Part shown: positions 27,227 through 35,871 of the stretch, in pieces
Layout of the letters: every line of letters starts with the position of its first letter
How positions within the stretch are numbered: the stretch's first letter is position 1
Source of the DNA: Bacillus shivajii
Lineage (GTDB): Bacteria > Bacillota > Bacilli > Bacillales > Salisediminibacteriaceae
Assembly (NCBI RefSeq): GCF_020519665.1
Contig: NZ_CP084703.1
Location: 2,976,001 to 3,040,000, forward strand
Reading direction: 5' to 3'
Length of the DNA stretch: 64,000 nucleotides
Made by a program: the position numbers and the translations under genes
Notes under the pieces: generated by a model
Databases searched by the model: none
Seen by the model: only the letters and a program-made list of their open reading frames with translations
What the model was told of the DNA's origin: nothing

Positions 27227-27618
27227 ATTCCCTATCTCCTTTCGATATACATCTTGTTTTTAATTAGTTACATAAACACGTTCTATTTATTAGTATATCG
27301 GAAAAATATAGTGAACGTAAAGTTTGACGCACTATTTTTGATAGCAACTCCCCCTAAACTTTGTTCTTTCTTAACTTTGACAACAAACAAAGATTTCAAA
27401 CCTTATCCAGAAAGTATAAAATCTCATAGACGATACTGTCGAAATTTTAGCATTCTCACAAATGATAAATTCACTTAAAATACTATCCATTCATATACCA
27501 GCTACTATAATCGCTGCTTCTACTACTCTTTTTGTTGAGCACACTGATCTTTTCTAAGGAGTGGGTTAGTGACAAATATGAGATCATTTTTCTTCATTCC
27601 TTCATTGAGAAGTCATTT
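27227..27618. other. Intergenic stretch with no recognised gene
   Basis: About 390 A/T-rich bases between yisL and the end of the MBL-fold gene. Possible frames lack ribosome binding sites and family resemblance. Confidence 0.5.
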
Positions 27619-28368
27619 TTAACCTTGTGTTCCTACCTCCCATTTCAAGTCAGATGATGCTAGGTGAATATCACCGTCATAAACTGTTCTTGCTTCTTTT
27701 ACAAGCTGCTCATGTTGACCAAAATGAGGTAGATGCGAAATAATAAAAGATTTCACATTCCCTTCGTGCGCTAACGTGGCAGCTTCTACACTATTCATAT
27801 GCCCATAGGAATTTGCACTTTGCCCTTTATAAAAACTCGTTTCTGCAATCAATAAATCAGCTTCGTTAATAAAAGGTATAAGCGTTTCATCATACGATGT
27901 ATCACCTGTATAAACAATACTTTTTCCATTTTCATCAGTTATTTTCATCGCATAGCAAGGTGCTGGGTGGATCGTTTTATGAAATGTAAAAGATAAATTC
28001 CCGATTGTTAACATTTGATTTGGGTCATATTGAATCCTTTTAGCAAATGGATCTTTTCCTAACGATTGAAAAGATTGTTGATCTTCACCATGACCGTATA
28101 TATAAAGAGGCTGATTTGTATGCTCTAAATTCATATCAACAACACGACTATACTGCATCACTCCGATGTCAGCTATATGATCATGATGGTAATGTGATAA
28201 TACAACAGCATCTAGGTCCGCTAAATTTATATGTTTTTGCAATCTCGAAACTGTGCCACTACCACAATCTAATAAAACTTTTGATTTACCACTTTCGATT
28301 AAATACGCAGATGTTGCTTCATTCAGCCCAGGGTAAGCCCCCCAAAAACCAATGACTGTCAGTTTCAT
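27619..28368 (-). CDS. MBL-fold metallohydrolase, YhfI/RNase Z-like
   Basis: A 249-residue metallo-beta-lactamase-fold enzyme. The metal motif is SHYHHDHIADIG; a further histidine is in KTIHPAPCYAM, the aspartate in YTGDTSYDE, and a C-terminal histidine in FIISHLPHFGQH. The sequence resembles YhfI and the RNase Z branch, but it is shorter than RNase Z and lacks the flexible arm. The substrate is unknown. The ATG at 28368 has AAGGAGA at better spacing than the one two codons earlier. Confidence 0.85.
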   Translation of the reverse strand: MKLTVIGFWGAYPGLNEATSAYLIESGKSKVLLDCGSGTVSRLQKHINLADLDAVVLSHYHHDHIADIGVMQYSRVVDMNLEHTNQPLYIYGHGEDQQSFQSLGKDPFAKRIQYDPNQMLTIGNLSFTFHKTIHPAPCYAMKITDENGKSIVYTGDTSYDETLIPFINEADLLIAETSFYKGQSANSYGHMNSVEAATLAHEGNVKSFIISHLPHFGQHEQLVKEARTVYDGDIHLASSDLKWEVGTQG

Positions 28369-28543
28369 CGCCATTCTCCTTTCAAAACATACTTTTTATC
28401 CATTACTATTGTTAAGTATGAACATATCATAAAAAATAAACCAATGAGACGTAGGCAATACGTTTTATATTTTTAAAAGTACTAAATACTTTCAGGGTAC
28501 ACACGTTAATTCCTCTTTTCACTCGAACCTTTTCCAATACAAA

Positions 28544-28576
28544 AAACCTTGCAGAAAGGTTATTTCTGCAAGGTTT
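28544..28576 (-). terminator. Terminator after rpmA
   Basis: A perfect 14-bp stem (AAACCTTGCAGAAA and its complement) with a 5-base loop ends the rplU-prp-rpmA operon. Confidence 0.92.
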
Positions 28577-28582
28577 TTTTAC

Positions 28583-28876
28583 TTACGCTTCTTGGACTTC
28601 TGGGTAAACACTTACGCGCTTACGGTCACGTCCAACACGTTCAAACTTAACAACTCCGTCTACTTTAGCGAATAACGTGTCGTCTCCACCTTTACCAACG
28701 TTCACACCTGGGTAGATGCGAGTTCCGCGTTGACGTACAAGGATAGATCCGCCAGTTACTGACTGTCCGTCTCCACGCTTTGTGCCAAGACGTTTCGAGA
28801 TAGAGTCACGACCGTTCTTTGTACTACCTACACCCTTCTTTTGGGCGAAAAATTGAAGGTCCAAATTTAAAAACAT
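28583..28876 (-). CDS. rpmA: 50S ribosomal protein L27
   Basis: A 97-residue protein. After the short N-terminal extension [11 protein letters not shown] come [14 protein letters not shown] and [16 protein letters not shown], the standard L27 sequence. The extension is the LQFFA cleavage signal removed by the protease Prp in Firmicutes; Prp is encoded immediately upstream. The ATG at 28876 has AGGAGGTGA before it. Last gene of the operon; spo0B and obg, which follow in B. subtilis, are absent here. Confidence 0.98.
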   Translation of the reverse strand: MFLNLDLQFFAQKKGVGSTKNGRDSISKRLGTKRGDGQSVTGGSILVRQRGTRIYPGVNVGKGGDDTLFAKVDGVVKFERVGRDRKRVSVYPEVQEA

Positions 28877-28895
28877 GGTCTTCACCTCCTGAATT

Positions 28896-29225
28896 TCATT
28901 GTTCGATTCGAATATACTGTCCGTACTGTTCTTCCATCGTTTTTAACGAATAGAACATGCCTTCTAGTAATATTTGTACTTTCTCATAAGTGTCCGAATC
29001 AAGGTTTTCAGGAACACGACAGCGGAGAAAGCCTCCGTCATCTTCCATACTCACATCTAAACGTACATCGCAAATGGCTGCAATCGCATTTATACTTCCA
29101 AAGGAAATCGCTGATGCGCCTGCACAAACAAGGTCTTGTCCGTGTGGAGCAGCGTCAGCATGTCCGTCCATTGTAAATGTATGAATTGTTCCGTCTTCGT
29201 TTCGGTCAAAACGCACATGTATCAT
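28896..29225 (-). CDS. prp: Ribosomal-processing cysteine protease Prp
   Basis: A 109-residue protease (YsxB). [21 protein letters not shown] contains the catalytic histidine and cysteine of Prp. It removes the N-terminal extension of L27, whose gene follows after 19 bases. Length is normal. Confidence 0.95.
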   Translation of the reverse strand: MIHVRFDRNEDGTIHTFTMDGHADAAPHGQDLVCAGASAISFGSINAIAAICDVRLDVSMEDDGGFLRCRVPENLDSDTYEKVQILLEGMFYSLKTMEEQYGQYIRIEQ

Positions 29226-29234
29226 AATGACACC

Positions 29235-29543
29235 TTACGCGTTAATTTTGTCGATAACTACTTTAGTGTAAGGTTGACGATGACCTTGTTTACGACGGTA
29301 GTTCTTCTTCGCTTTGAACTTATACACGATCGTTTTCTTGCCACGGCCATGCTTTTCAACTTTACCAGTAACTGTTGCACCTTCTACAGTAGGAGCTCCA
29401 ACTTTTGTTTCTTCTCCACCTACAAGGATTACTTGGTCAAATGTAACAGTTTCACCTTCAGCTACGTCAAGTTTCTCAACGTAAACCTCTTGGCCTTCAG
29501 TTACTTTTACTTGTTTTCCACCAGTTTCAATAATTGCGTACAC
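29235..29543 (-). CDS. rplU: 50S ribosomal protein L21
   Basis: A 102-residue protein, [18 protein letters not shown] to [14 protein letters not shown], the full L21 pattern. The start is GTG at 29543, eight bases after AAGGAGG; a GTG three codons earlier overlaps the binding site. First gene of the L21-Prp-L27 operon and preceded by a structured leader. Confidence 0.97.
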   Translation of the reverse strand: MYAIIETGGKQVKVTEGQEVYVEKLDVAEGETVTFDQVILVGGEETKVGAPTVEGATVTGKVEKHGRGKKTIVYKFKAKKNYRRKQGHRQPYTKVVIDKINA

Positions 29544-29555
29544 GTACGGCACCTC

Positions 29556-29660
29556 CTTTAGTACTCAGACTCGCCATTACAGGTGCAAAACATGCTAGTT
29601 TTGCTTAAAAACCTGATCTGCGCGGTTGTAGTTCTTTGGGTGCATCCAAACAACTAACAA
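29556..29660 (-). ncRNA. L21 leader RNA
   Basis: The ~105-base leader between the promoter and rplU can fold: GTTAGTTGTTTGG, GGTTTTTAAGC, AACTAGCATGTTTTGCACCTGTAA and GCGAGTCTGAGTAC contain several short pairings. Its position and content fit the L21 leader of Bacilli, thought to bind L21 and repress the operon. No covariance search was run. Confidence 0.65.
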
Positions 29661-29665
29661 AAGAA

Positions 29666-29695
29666 ATCATACCATAATAGAATCGTTAGTGTCAA
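29666..29695 (-). promoter_or_regulatory. SigA promoter of the rplU operon
   Basis: TTGACA (29690-29695) and TATGAT (29666-29671) with 18 bases between, placed just after the RNase E/G gene. Confidence 0.75.
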
Positions 29696-29708
29696 TATGA
29701 TTCCTCCT

Positions 29709-31202
29709 TTACTTCCTATGTTCCCAAGATTGTTTAACCATTTCTTTATCGCCGGTTAAACGAATCGAAAAACCAGTTCGTTCTCCTTCAACCTCAGTCT
29801 TAGAAAGGACATAAATCTGTTTATTACATATTTGCTCAATGTTCTTTAGTTTCTCCGCTCCATTTTTCAACAATTCGTTTGCAGCTTTCATGGTGAGTTC
29901 AACTAGTATCGCATCTTCATCTGTATATCTTCGCTCATACATTTGACGGCGGAGTTCCTCAATTATTGCATTTGAACGCCATTCTTTTCCTTGACCGAAC
30001 ATACTTTGACTCGTTTCTAAGAGATGGTCTGCTAATGGCTTTCTTGTTTTTTTTCGGGTCATTTCAACGAGCCCTATCTTTGTAAATCCAGCGACTTTGG
30101 TAATCGTACGATCATTTGTAAGCGCAGATTTCAACGTTCGTAATACTTCCTCTTTATCTTCTTGCTCTTTCATTTCAATAAAATCAATGATAATGATTCC
30201 ACCAATATCTCTTAGTCGAAGCTGTTCGGCAACGGCTTTTGCAGCCTCTATATTCGTTTTTAATACAGTGTTTCGGAAGTTCTCTTTTCCGACATATTTA
30301 CCCGTATTGACATCAATGACTGTTAATGCTTCTGTTGATTCAATCACTAATGATGCACCATTTCGAAGCCATACGTGTGGCCTTAATGTTTTCAATAGTT
30401 GTTTATCTAAGCCATAATGGGTAAAAATCGATTCTTTTCCTTGGTAAAAGTGGATTCTTCCACGATCACTTTCATCTATCCATTCTTTTAACCAATTAAA
30501 ATCTTCTATACAGTCAACAATGATCTCTGTTTCTCCATCTGCGGAAAAATCACGCATCACTCTAAAAATGAGAGAGTCATTGTCATAAAGAAGAGCTGGA
30601 ACCTTCTCCTTCTTGGCTTTTTCTTTAATAAATTCGTATTGTTTTCTTAACCGTTCAAGTTCTTCATACACAGTTTTTTCATCTGTATGTTCTGCGTTCG
30701 TTCGAATAATGGTGCCTTCATTCATTTTTGTCCATTCTTTACCGCGAGTCCTCCATTCTTCGCGAATCGTGTCAGATTTCATTTTCTTGGAAACTGCCAC
30801 ATAGTCACCATTGGGAAGGTAGACACTATATTTTCCTGGTATTGAGAATTGCTCAGTTAACCGTGCCCCTTTTGAACCTGTTGCTTCTTTTTTTACTTGA
30901 ACAATAATCGTCTGGCCTTTTGTTAACATGCTAGTAATCGACGGTGGTGGTTGCTCATTTTGCACAGCCACTTGATGTTCGATTAACTCATTTTTATACA
31001 AATAACCATTTTTTTCATCACCAAGATCGACGAATGCTGCATCCATTCCTGGAACGATATCAACTACCTTCCCTTGAATGATGTTCCCCGTATGTGCGTC
31101 TCCCTCATCATCTTTATAGAGCCATTCTACAACACGATCACCCTCTAATACTGCGCCGCGCTTTTCTTCAAATAACGTATTTAAAATAACTTTTCTTAAC
31201 AT
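29709..31202 (-). CDS. rng: Ribonuclease E/G family endonuclease
   Basis: A 497-residue endoribonuclease. An S1-like RNA-binding domain occupies ~residues 35-125 (NIIQGKVVDIVPGMDAAFVDLGDEKNGYL). The catalytic domain shows TVIDVNTGKYVGKENF and GIIIIDFIEM, with the two magnesium-binding aspartates. The zinc-link CPxC that usually follows MTRKK is missing; MTRKKTRKPLADHLLETSQ is seen instead. It probably acts in mRNA or rRNA processing. It is inserted between spoIVFB and rplU, where B. subtilis has nothing. Confidence 0.9.
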   Translation of the reverse strand: MLRKVILNTLFEEKRGAVLEGDRVVEWLYKDDEGDAHTGNIIQGKVVDIVPGMDAAFVDLGDEKNGYLYKNELIEHQVAVQNEQPPPSITSMLTKGQTIIVQVKKEATGSKGARLTEQFSIPGKYSVYLPNGDYVAVSKKMKSDTIREEWRTRGKEWTKMNEGTIIRTNAEHTDEKTVYEELERLRKQYEFIKEKAKKEKVPALLYDNDSLIFRVMRDFSADGETEIIVDCIEDFNWLKEWIDESDRGRIHFYQGKESIFTHYGLDKQLLKTLRPHVWLRNGASLVIESTEALTVIDVNTGKYVGKENFRNTVLKTNIEAAKAVAEQLRLRDIGGIIIIDFIEMKEQEDKEEVLRTLKSALTNDRTITKVAGFTKIGLVEMTRKKTRKPLADHLLETSQSMFGQGKEWRSNAIIEELRRQMYERRYTDEDAILVELTMKAANELLKNGAEKLKNIEQICNKQIYVLSKTEVEGERTGFSIRLTGDKEMVKQSWEHRK

Positions 31203-31288
31203 TCTTAGACCCCTTATCCTACTTGCTTGTTGCGCTTATTATATAGAAGAATGAGGGGGTTTGCCAAGTCATGACAAATAAACATACA

Positions 31289-31337
31289 AAATCCCATAAA
31301 AACCCAGGCGCCTGACACCTGGGTTTTTATGGGATTT
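31289..31337 (-). terminator. Terminator overlapping the spoIVFB stop codon
   Basis: A 20-bp perfect stem, 31289-31308 against 31318-31337 with a 9-base loop. The spoIVFB stop codon lies inside the upstream arm. It shares the CCAGG...CCTGG core with hairpins at 33087 and 33921. Confidence 0.85.
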
Positions 31338-32157
31338 CATTGATAGGGAGTGAGCGTTTATTTCGATCAAAAAACGCTTCAAGTACAAGGTGTTCGTGAA
31401 CGATAGTACCTTGTCCGATCGAAAAAATGTGCTCTTTATTTCGGTACACATTCTTTACTGCTTCTGCTACTGTATCTGTCATAGGAGTTTGTATGACTTT
31501 CACCTTTCCTTTGGGTTTTACTCGTTTTCTTTCTAATAAAAACCTCAAAAACATATAATGCCTTTGTCTCCACTCTAAATAATGATGGACCCATAAAAAC
31601 ATTGAAATAAAGACTAAGTTTAAGTGGAATGGCAGGACTGTTAAACTAAGCATTGTAAGTAAGCTCAGTAGTGTAATCGAAGCAGTAAAACTTACATAAT
31701 AGGATTTATAAAATGGAAATAAACTGCTACTTAATGAAAACAGTAATTTACCACCATCTAATGGCAGAATAGGTAGTAAATTAAATAATAAAATCGTTAA
31801 GTTATGAAGTAAAAATATTTTATGGTCCGCATTTGACCAAAAAGGTGTCATAAGTAAAATGTAACTAATTCCGATTAACCAGATATGTTGAATAGGGCCG
31901 AAAATCGTCACGAGTACTTCTTCTTTGACTGGTCGGTTTCCATATTCTTCGGTTTCTGCCATCCCCCCAAATGGAAGTAAGTGTATTTTTTTAATCCTCC
32001 ATTTGAACCAATGAGCCATCCAGCTGTGGCCCATTTCATGGACAAATACGATGACAAATAACATGACAACCTCTTTGAACATACCAGTGATCATCCCGAT
32101 TCCTAATATAAACCATAAAACGGGATGAACATGGATTTTTTTCAATAGGTTAATCAA
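31327..32157 (-). CDS. spoIVFB: Sporulation site-2 protease SpoIVFB (pro-SigK processing)
   Basis: A 276-residue intramembrane zinc protease with about six membrane helices. FVHEMGHSWMAH is the HExxH motif, and LLPILPLDGGKL provides the third ligand aspartate (NPDG-type). The C-terminal ~80 residues form a CBS-like domain. In B. subtilis it cleaves pro-SigK in the mother cell, and SpoIVFA anchors and inhibits it. It overlaps spoIVFA by eight bases. Confidence 0.95.
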   Translation of the reverse strand: MINLLKKIHVHPVLWFILGIGMITGMFKEVVMLFVIVFVHEMGHSWMAHWFKWRIKKIHLLPFGGMAETEEYGNRPVKEEVLVTIFGPIQHIWLIGISYILLMTPFWSNADHKIFLLHNLTILLFNLLPILPLDGGKLLFSLSSSLFPFYKSYYVSFTASITLLSLLTMLSLTVLPFHLNLVFISMFLWVHHYLEWRQRHYMFLRFLLERKRVKPKGKVKVIQTPMTDTVAEAVKNVYRNKEHIFSIGQGTIVHEHLVLEAFFDRNKRSLPINEIP

Positions 32158-32983
32158 CTGAAATCACATCAATTGGATCTACGAATATATCATTATCTCT
32201 CAAAGCAAAATAATAGACACCAACTGCTTCTTTTTCTTGATGCGGGGATACCATCCCTAATTTATCTCCACTATCAACATGGTCGTAAAGTTGCACTGAA
32301 ACATTGTCTAACATTCCATACCAAGATTCTGTTCCATCATAATGTCTTAGGACAACCATTTTCCCCCACTCGTTCTCTTCATCTTCACCTACAAATCGAA
32401 CAACTCCACTTCTAACTGCTTCGACCGGTTCGTTGGATGTTGTCTCTACATAGATGCCTCTCCCATTTTGCTGAAAAGATTCTTTAATTGTTCCTGATGC
32501 AGGAAGTGCATACGAATCTAATGGTTGCTCGTTATCTAAGTCAGCCGGAGCAACCGTATCGAGTTGTGGCGGGAACAAAGCTAGCGGTCGACCAAATGCA
32601 TCTTCATACCAATTTGCAACAGCCCCAAATTGAAAATCCTCTTGAAAGGACTGATGAACAAAATTTTTAACGCCAGCTAATGCAGGTGCTTGTGTTTGAA
32701 ATAAAATACCGATGATAAAAAATAAACAAACACTAGCTAAAACTTGCATCATAAACATATCTTTTCGAAAAAATGGCTGGCTTTTCTCTTGTGCAATTGG
32801 TCTTCGTGCCTCATAAGGAAATAACGTCTCTTCTCTTTCTTCATCATGACGTACACCGTAATACATGTAATCGTTACTTCTTGCCTTATGCTTCACCCGA
32901 TCTTGATGTGAAGAATACACCCTCTTTTTTCTTTTTGCATCCATTTTCCGCTTTAATCTCTCAACACGATTCTTCATATCCAT
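32150..32983 (-). CDS. spoIVFA: SpoIVFA, inhibitor and anchor of SpoIVFB
   Basis: A 277-residue protein: basic cytoplasmic N-terminus, one membrane segment (~80-100), and an extracytoplasmic M23/LytM-like domain (EAVRSGVVRFVGEDEENEWGKMVVLRHYDGTESWYGMLDN) without the zinc-binding histidines, as in SpoIVFA. It holds SpoIVFB inactive until SpoIVB signals from the forespore. Identity is supported by position and overlap with spoIVFB. Confidence 0.93.
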   Translation of the reverse strand: MDMKNRVERLKRKMDAKRKKRVYSSHQDRVKHKARSNDYMYYGVRHDEEREETLFPYEARRPIAQEKSQPFFRKDMFMMQVLASVCLFFIIGILFQTQAPALAGVKNFVHQSFQEDFQFGAVANWYEDAFGRPLALFPPQLDTVAPADLDNEQPLDSYALPASGTIKESFQQNGRGIYVETTSNEPVEAVRSGVVRFVGEDEENEWGKMVVLRHYDGTESWYGMLDNVSVQLYDHVDSGDKLGMVSPHQEKEAVGVYYFALRDNDIFVDPIDVISVD

Positions 32984-33086
32984 GTCCCTTCCCCTACGCT
33001 TGTCTTGTTAGTTCATGTATATGACTTGTCCTCCAACCATATGACACCTAGGTGAAAAGTCATCGATCAACAAAGACAAACCCTTC

Positions 33087-33135
33087 TACAACCAAAATTA
33101 TCCAGGTTCCTGTCACCTGGATAATTTTGGTTGTA
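33087..33135. repeat. Perfect 20-bp hairpin, CCAGG family
   Basis: TACAACCAAAATTATCCAGG pairs exactly with 33116-33135 across a 9-base loop. It has no clear T-tract, so it is more a repeat than a simple terminator. Confidence 0.7.
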
Positions 33136-33162
33136 GCATGATTGCTTCCATAACATAAGAAA

Positions 33163-33194
33163 AGCGCCCCAGAAGGACTACTTCTGAGACGCTT
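33163..33194 (-). terminator. Terminator of the DoxX gene
   Basis: AGCGTCTCAGAAG pairs with CTTCTGGGGCGCT with a few mismatches, followed by TTTTC on the minus strand. Confidence 0.75.
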
Positions 33195-33207
33195 GATGCT
33201 TTTATTG

Positions 33208-33705
33208 TTAAGCTGCGGATTGTGCTGATGCATTTTTCTTAAAGATCACTTGTCGGATGTAAGGAATTACCCAACGGTCTCCACCGTAGCGACCTGCGTT
33301 GTATCCTGCTGCGATGACAAAGATACTGATTAATACTAAGAATGGATTTGATGATATTGTTCCTGCAAACATGAATGCGAAGTTCATAATCATTCCGAAG
33401 AAAACAGCTGCTGTTGTTAAGATCCCTAACAGTAAGCCTATTCCTACTAAAAGCTCTCCCCAAGCGACCATGAAACTAAATACCCCAGCATTCGGTAAAG
33501 CAAAGCCCTCAATGAATGCGTGATACGTTGGATATTGCTCGATAACGGCTTCGTTATTCACAACACCATTTAAATAACCAGATGCATCAAAACCGCCAGT
33601 TACTTTTGACCAACCTGCTGTCATCCATTGCCACCCTAAATACACACGTAATACTGCTAAAATCCCCGCTGCGATTGAATTATTTCTTAAAAAGTCCATA
33701 AACAT
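33208..33705 (-). CDS. DoxX family membrane protein
   Basis: A 165-residue protein with four membrane helices. LRVYLGWQWMTAGWSKVTG and VAWGELLVGIGLLLGILT are typical of DoxX/DoxD. Related proteins in bacilli (CatD and others) are linked to quinone or electrophile stress; the role here is unknown. The ATG follows AGAGGAGG. It is a single-gene insertion between spoIVFA and minD with its own promoter and a palindromic operator. Confidence 0.85.
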   Translation of the reverse strand: MFMDFLRNNSIAAGILAVLRVYLGWQWMTAGWSKVTGGFDASGYLNGVVNNEAVIEQYPTYHAFIEGFALPNAGVFSFMVAWGELLVGIGLLLGILTTAAVFFGMIMNFAFMFAGTISSNPFLVLISIFVIAAGYNAGRYGGDRWVIPYIRQVIFKKNASAQSAA

Positions 33706-33801
33706 AATGAATTCCTCCTCTAGTAAAATATGAATTTATTATTTCCTTAGGTTTCCGACATTCCAGCTAAATGATTAACATGTTTGATTAAGTTGTTGTT
33801 A

Positions 33802-33856
33802 TTAGTGATCACTAACTCTTTACACTTATATTATATACTCTATACGCTTGTGAAAA
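33802..33856 (-). promoter_or_regulatory. Promoter and palindromic operator of the DoxX gene
   Basis: TTTTCA (33851-33856) and TAATAT (33828-33833) are 17 bases apart on the minus strand. The perfect palindrome TTAGTGATCACTAA (33802-33815) lies just after the transcription start, a position for repression. Confidence 0.6.
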
Positions 33857-33920
33857 CCGTCACAAGTGTGAACGTTCCGTTGCAAACTGGTGAAGAAAAT
33901 GTGACAAACATCACATCGAA

Positions 33921-33963
33921 TACCAAATAACACCAGATGCAAGGCACCTGGTGTTATTCGGTA
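33921..33963. repeat. Imperfect hairpin, CCAGG family
   Basis: AATAACACCAG-ATGC pairs with GCAC-CTGGTGTTATT with two mismatches and a short loop; same core as the hairpins at 31289 and 33087. Confidence 0.55.
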
Positions 33964-33994
33964 ATAAAGATATCTGTCTCGTACTTATGTAAAC

Positions 33995-34021
33995 AAAAAA
34001 AGCCTCCGCAAGTGGCGGAGG
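33995..34021 (-). terminator. Hairpin with T-tract downstream of minD
   Basis: CCTCCGC (34003-34009) pairs with GCGGAGG (34015-34021), followed on the minus strand by a long T-run. Confidence 0.75.
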
Positions 34022-34120
34022 TGGAAAATTTATATTACTTAAGGGGGTGATCATAATATATTCAATATAACTATATGTGGTTCATCAACTTATAAATTCA
34101 TTTGAGGCATTCCATCCATG

Positions 34121-34149
34121 AAAAAACCGCTGCAAATGATTTTACAGCG
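34121..34149 (-). terminator. Terminator after minD
   Basis: CGCTGTAAA pairs with TTTGCAGCG (one G-T), followed by GTTTTTTC, directly after the minD stop codon. Confidence 0.75.
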
Positions 34150-34171
34150 ACTTTTTCATCTCATATAACAT

Positions 34172-34969
34172 TTATCCTCTAATCCCAAGGAACTTCTTCA
34201 TTTTCGTAAACATCCCTTTATTGTCTTCCAGGGACATAAGTGGCACAGTTTCCCCACCGATTCGACGAGCGATATTACGATATGCAATCGAAGCTTTACT
34301 TTTTGGCTCCATTGCTACTGGTGTACCTTGATTTGTTGCTTTTATGACATCATCATCATCGACAACAATACCTAACAGTTCAACAGCAAGGATCGTAACA
34401 ATTTCTTCAACATCCATTGCTTCGCCATTTTGCATCATATGATTTCGTATTCGATTAATAACTAATTTCGGAGCACCTGTTGGTTCTTTTTCCAAAAGCC
34501 CGATGATCCGGTCAGCATCACGAACAGAGCTAATTTCTGGTGTCGTAACAACAATTGCACGGTCAGCCCCTGCAACTGCATTCTTGAAGCCTTGTTCAAT
34601 CCCTGCCGGACAATCGATTAAAACATAGTCATAATCTTGTTTCAACTCGGTAACGAGTTCTTCCATTTGTTCCGGGGTAACGGCAGATTTATCTTTAGTC
34701 TGTGCAGCTGGAAGTAAATATAAATGATCAAATCTTTTATCCTTAATTAAAGCTTGGTGTAGCTTACAACGTTTTTCAACGACATCGACTAAATCATAAA
34801 TAATACGGTTTTCTAGCCCCATGACTACGTCTAAATTTCGAAGGCCGATATCTGTATCTAATAAACAAACCTTCTTTCCTGATAGTGCAAGAGCTGTACC
34901 GATGTTAGCCGTTGTCGTTGTTTTTCCCACACCGCCTTTTCCAGATGTCACAACGATTGCTTCTCCCAC
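34172..34969 (-). CDS. minD: Septum site-determining ATPase MinD
   Basis: A 265-residue ParA-family ATPase. VTSGKGGVGKTTTTAN is the deviant Walker A motif, LLDTDIGLRNLD the switch I region, and YVLIDCPAGIEQG the Walker B region. The C-terminus MFTKMKKFLGIRG is the amphipathic membrane-targeting helix. With MinC it keeps FtsZ rings away from the poles. GTG at 34969 is the start because GGGGAG lies before it at proper distance; upstream in-frame ATGs lack a site. Confidence 0.97.
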   Translation of the reverse strand: MGEAIVVTSGKGGVGKTTTTANIGTALALSGKKVCLLDTDIGLRNLDVVMGLENRIIYDLVDVVEKRCKLHQALIKDKRFDHLYLLPAAQTKDKSAVTPEQMEELVTELKQDYDYVLIDCPAGIEQGFKNAVAGADRAIVVTTPEISSVRDADRIIGLLEKEPTGAPKLVINRIRNHMMQNGEAMDVEEIVTILAVELLGIVVDDDDVIKATNQGTPVAMEPKSKASIAYRNIARRIGGETVPLMSLEDNKGMFTKMKKFLGIRG

Positions 34970-35073
34970 GTGATTCTCCCCTTTCTCAAACAACATCCCT
35001 TTCTCCTTATCTTTGAAAATATGTTACCACATTTTCATGATTAGGAGACTAAGAAATGATCCTATGTAAAATA

Positions 35074-35775
35074 TTAAAGTTGTTCTTCTAAAATAGATGA
35101 AATGTTTGGGCGAAGTTGTATAAGTCGCTGTACTTTGTCTAACTGCATTTCATTTTCTTCTTCACTTACAAATGCACATTCCATCGCTTGTTCTTTCTCT
35201 TCTTCTTCTTTTTCTGGTGACCTTCTTAAAATATCTGCTATCTTCAACTGAGTAGGAGACATTGATGCTGCACAAATAACAGCTTGTTTATTTCCATTAA
35301 CACCTGCATGAGCGGCTCCTCGTAATGCTCCCATCACAAATATGTTTCCTGTCGCTTTAATTGTACCACCTGGATTGACGTCACCTAATAACAGGAGGTC
35401 ACCTTCTACTTGAAAAACTTGTCCAGAACGGACAACTTTTACGAGGCGAGTGACTTCCAAGTTTTTACGAAGTCTTTCTGCTTCTTCCTTCGTTATCACA
35501 TCTGACTCTATTGTATCAATTTCTGCTTGAATATGCTCTATTAAAATTGTTTCAAGTTCTTGTATATGTGATTGGTTTAAGTACCTATTACCTGTAACGA
35601 GCTTCACTCGAACAGAACCATTTCCTTGCTCTGCCATGTTACTTCTTTCTGATAACTTCTCTTCTAATTCTTCAATAAGCATTTCAAATGTACATTGATC
35701 ATTGAGGATAAAGGTTAAACCATCCTTTGTTCCCTTAATAAGTACATTTTGCTTTTTCACTTGCTTATCAATCAT
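35074..35775 (-). CDS. minC: Septum site-determining protein MinC
   Basis: A 233-residue division inhibitor. The N-terminal domain begins NVLIKGTKDGLTFILND. The C-terminal beta-helix is LVRSGQVFQVEGDLLLLGDVNPGGTIKATGNIFVMGALRGAAHAG, the MinD- and FtsZ-binding part. It lies upstream of minD as in B. subtilis, in the mreBCD-minCD operon. Confidence 0.96.
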   Translation of the reverse strand: MIDKQVKKQNVLIKGTKDGLTFILNDQCTFEMLIEELEEKLSERSNMAEQGNGSVRVKLVTGNRYLNQSHIQELETILIEHIQAEIDTIESDVITKEEAERLRKNLEVTRLVKVVRSGQVFQVEGDLLLLGDVNPGGTIKATGNIFVMGALRGAAHAGVNGNKQAVICAASMSPTQLKIADILRRSPEKEEEEKEQAMECAFVSEEENEMQLDKVQRLIQLRPNISSILEEQL

Positions 35776-35871
35776 GGATGTCTCTCACCTCACTTCTGTC
35801 TAAATGGTACATTCAACATTCGGAAGCAATATCCCTCTTTTAAAAGAGGTTACTGTTTATTTTTACCTCTT

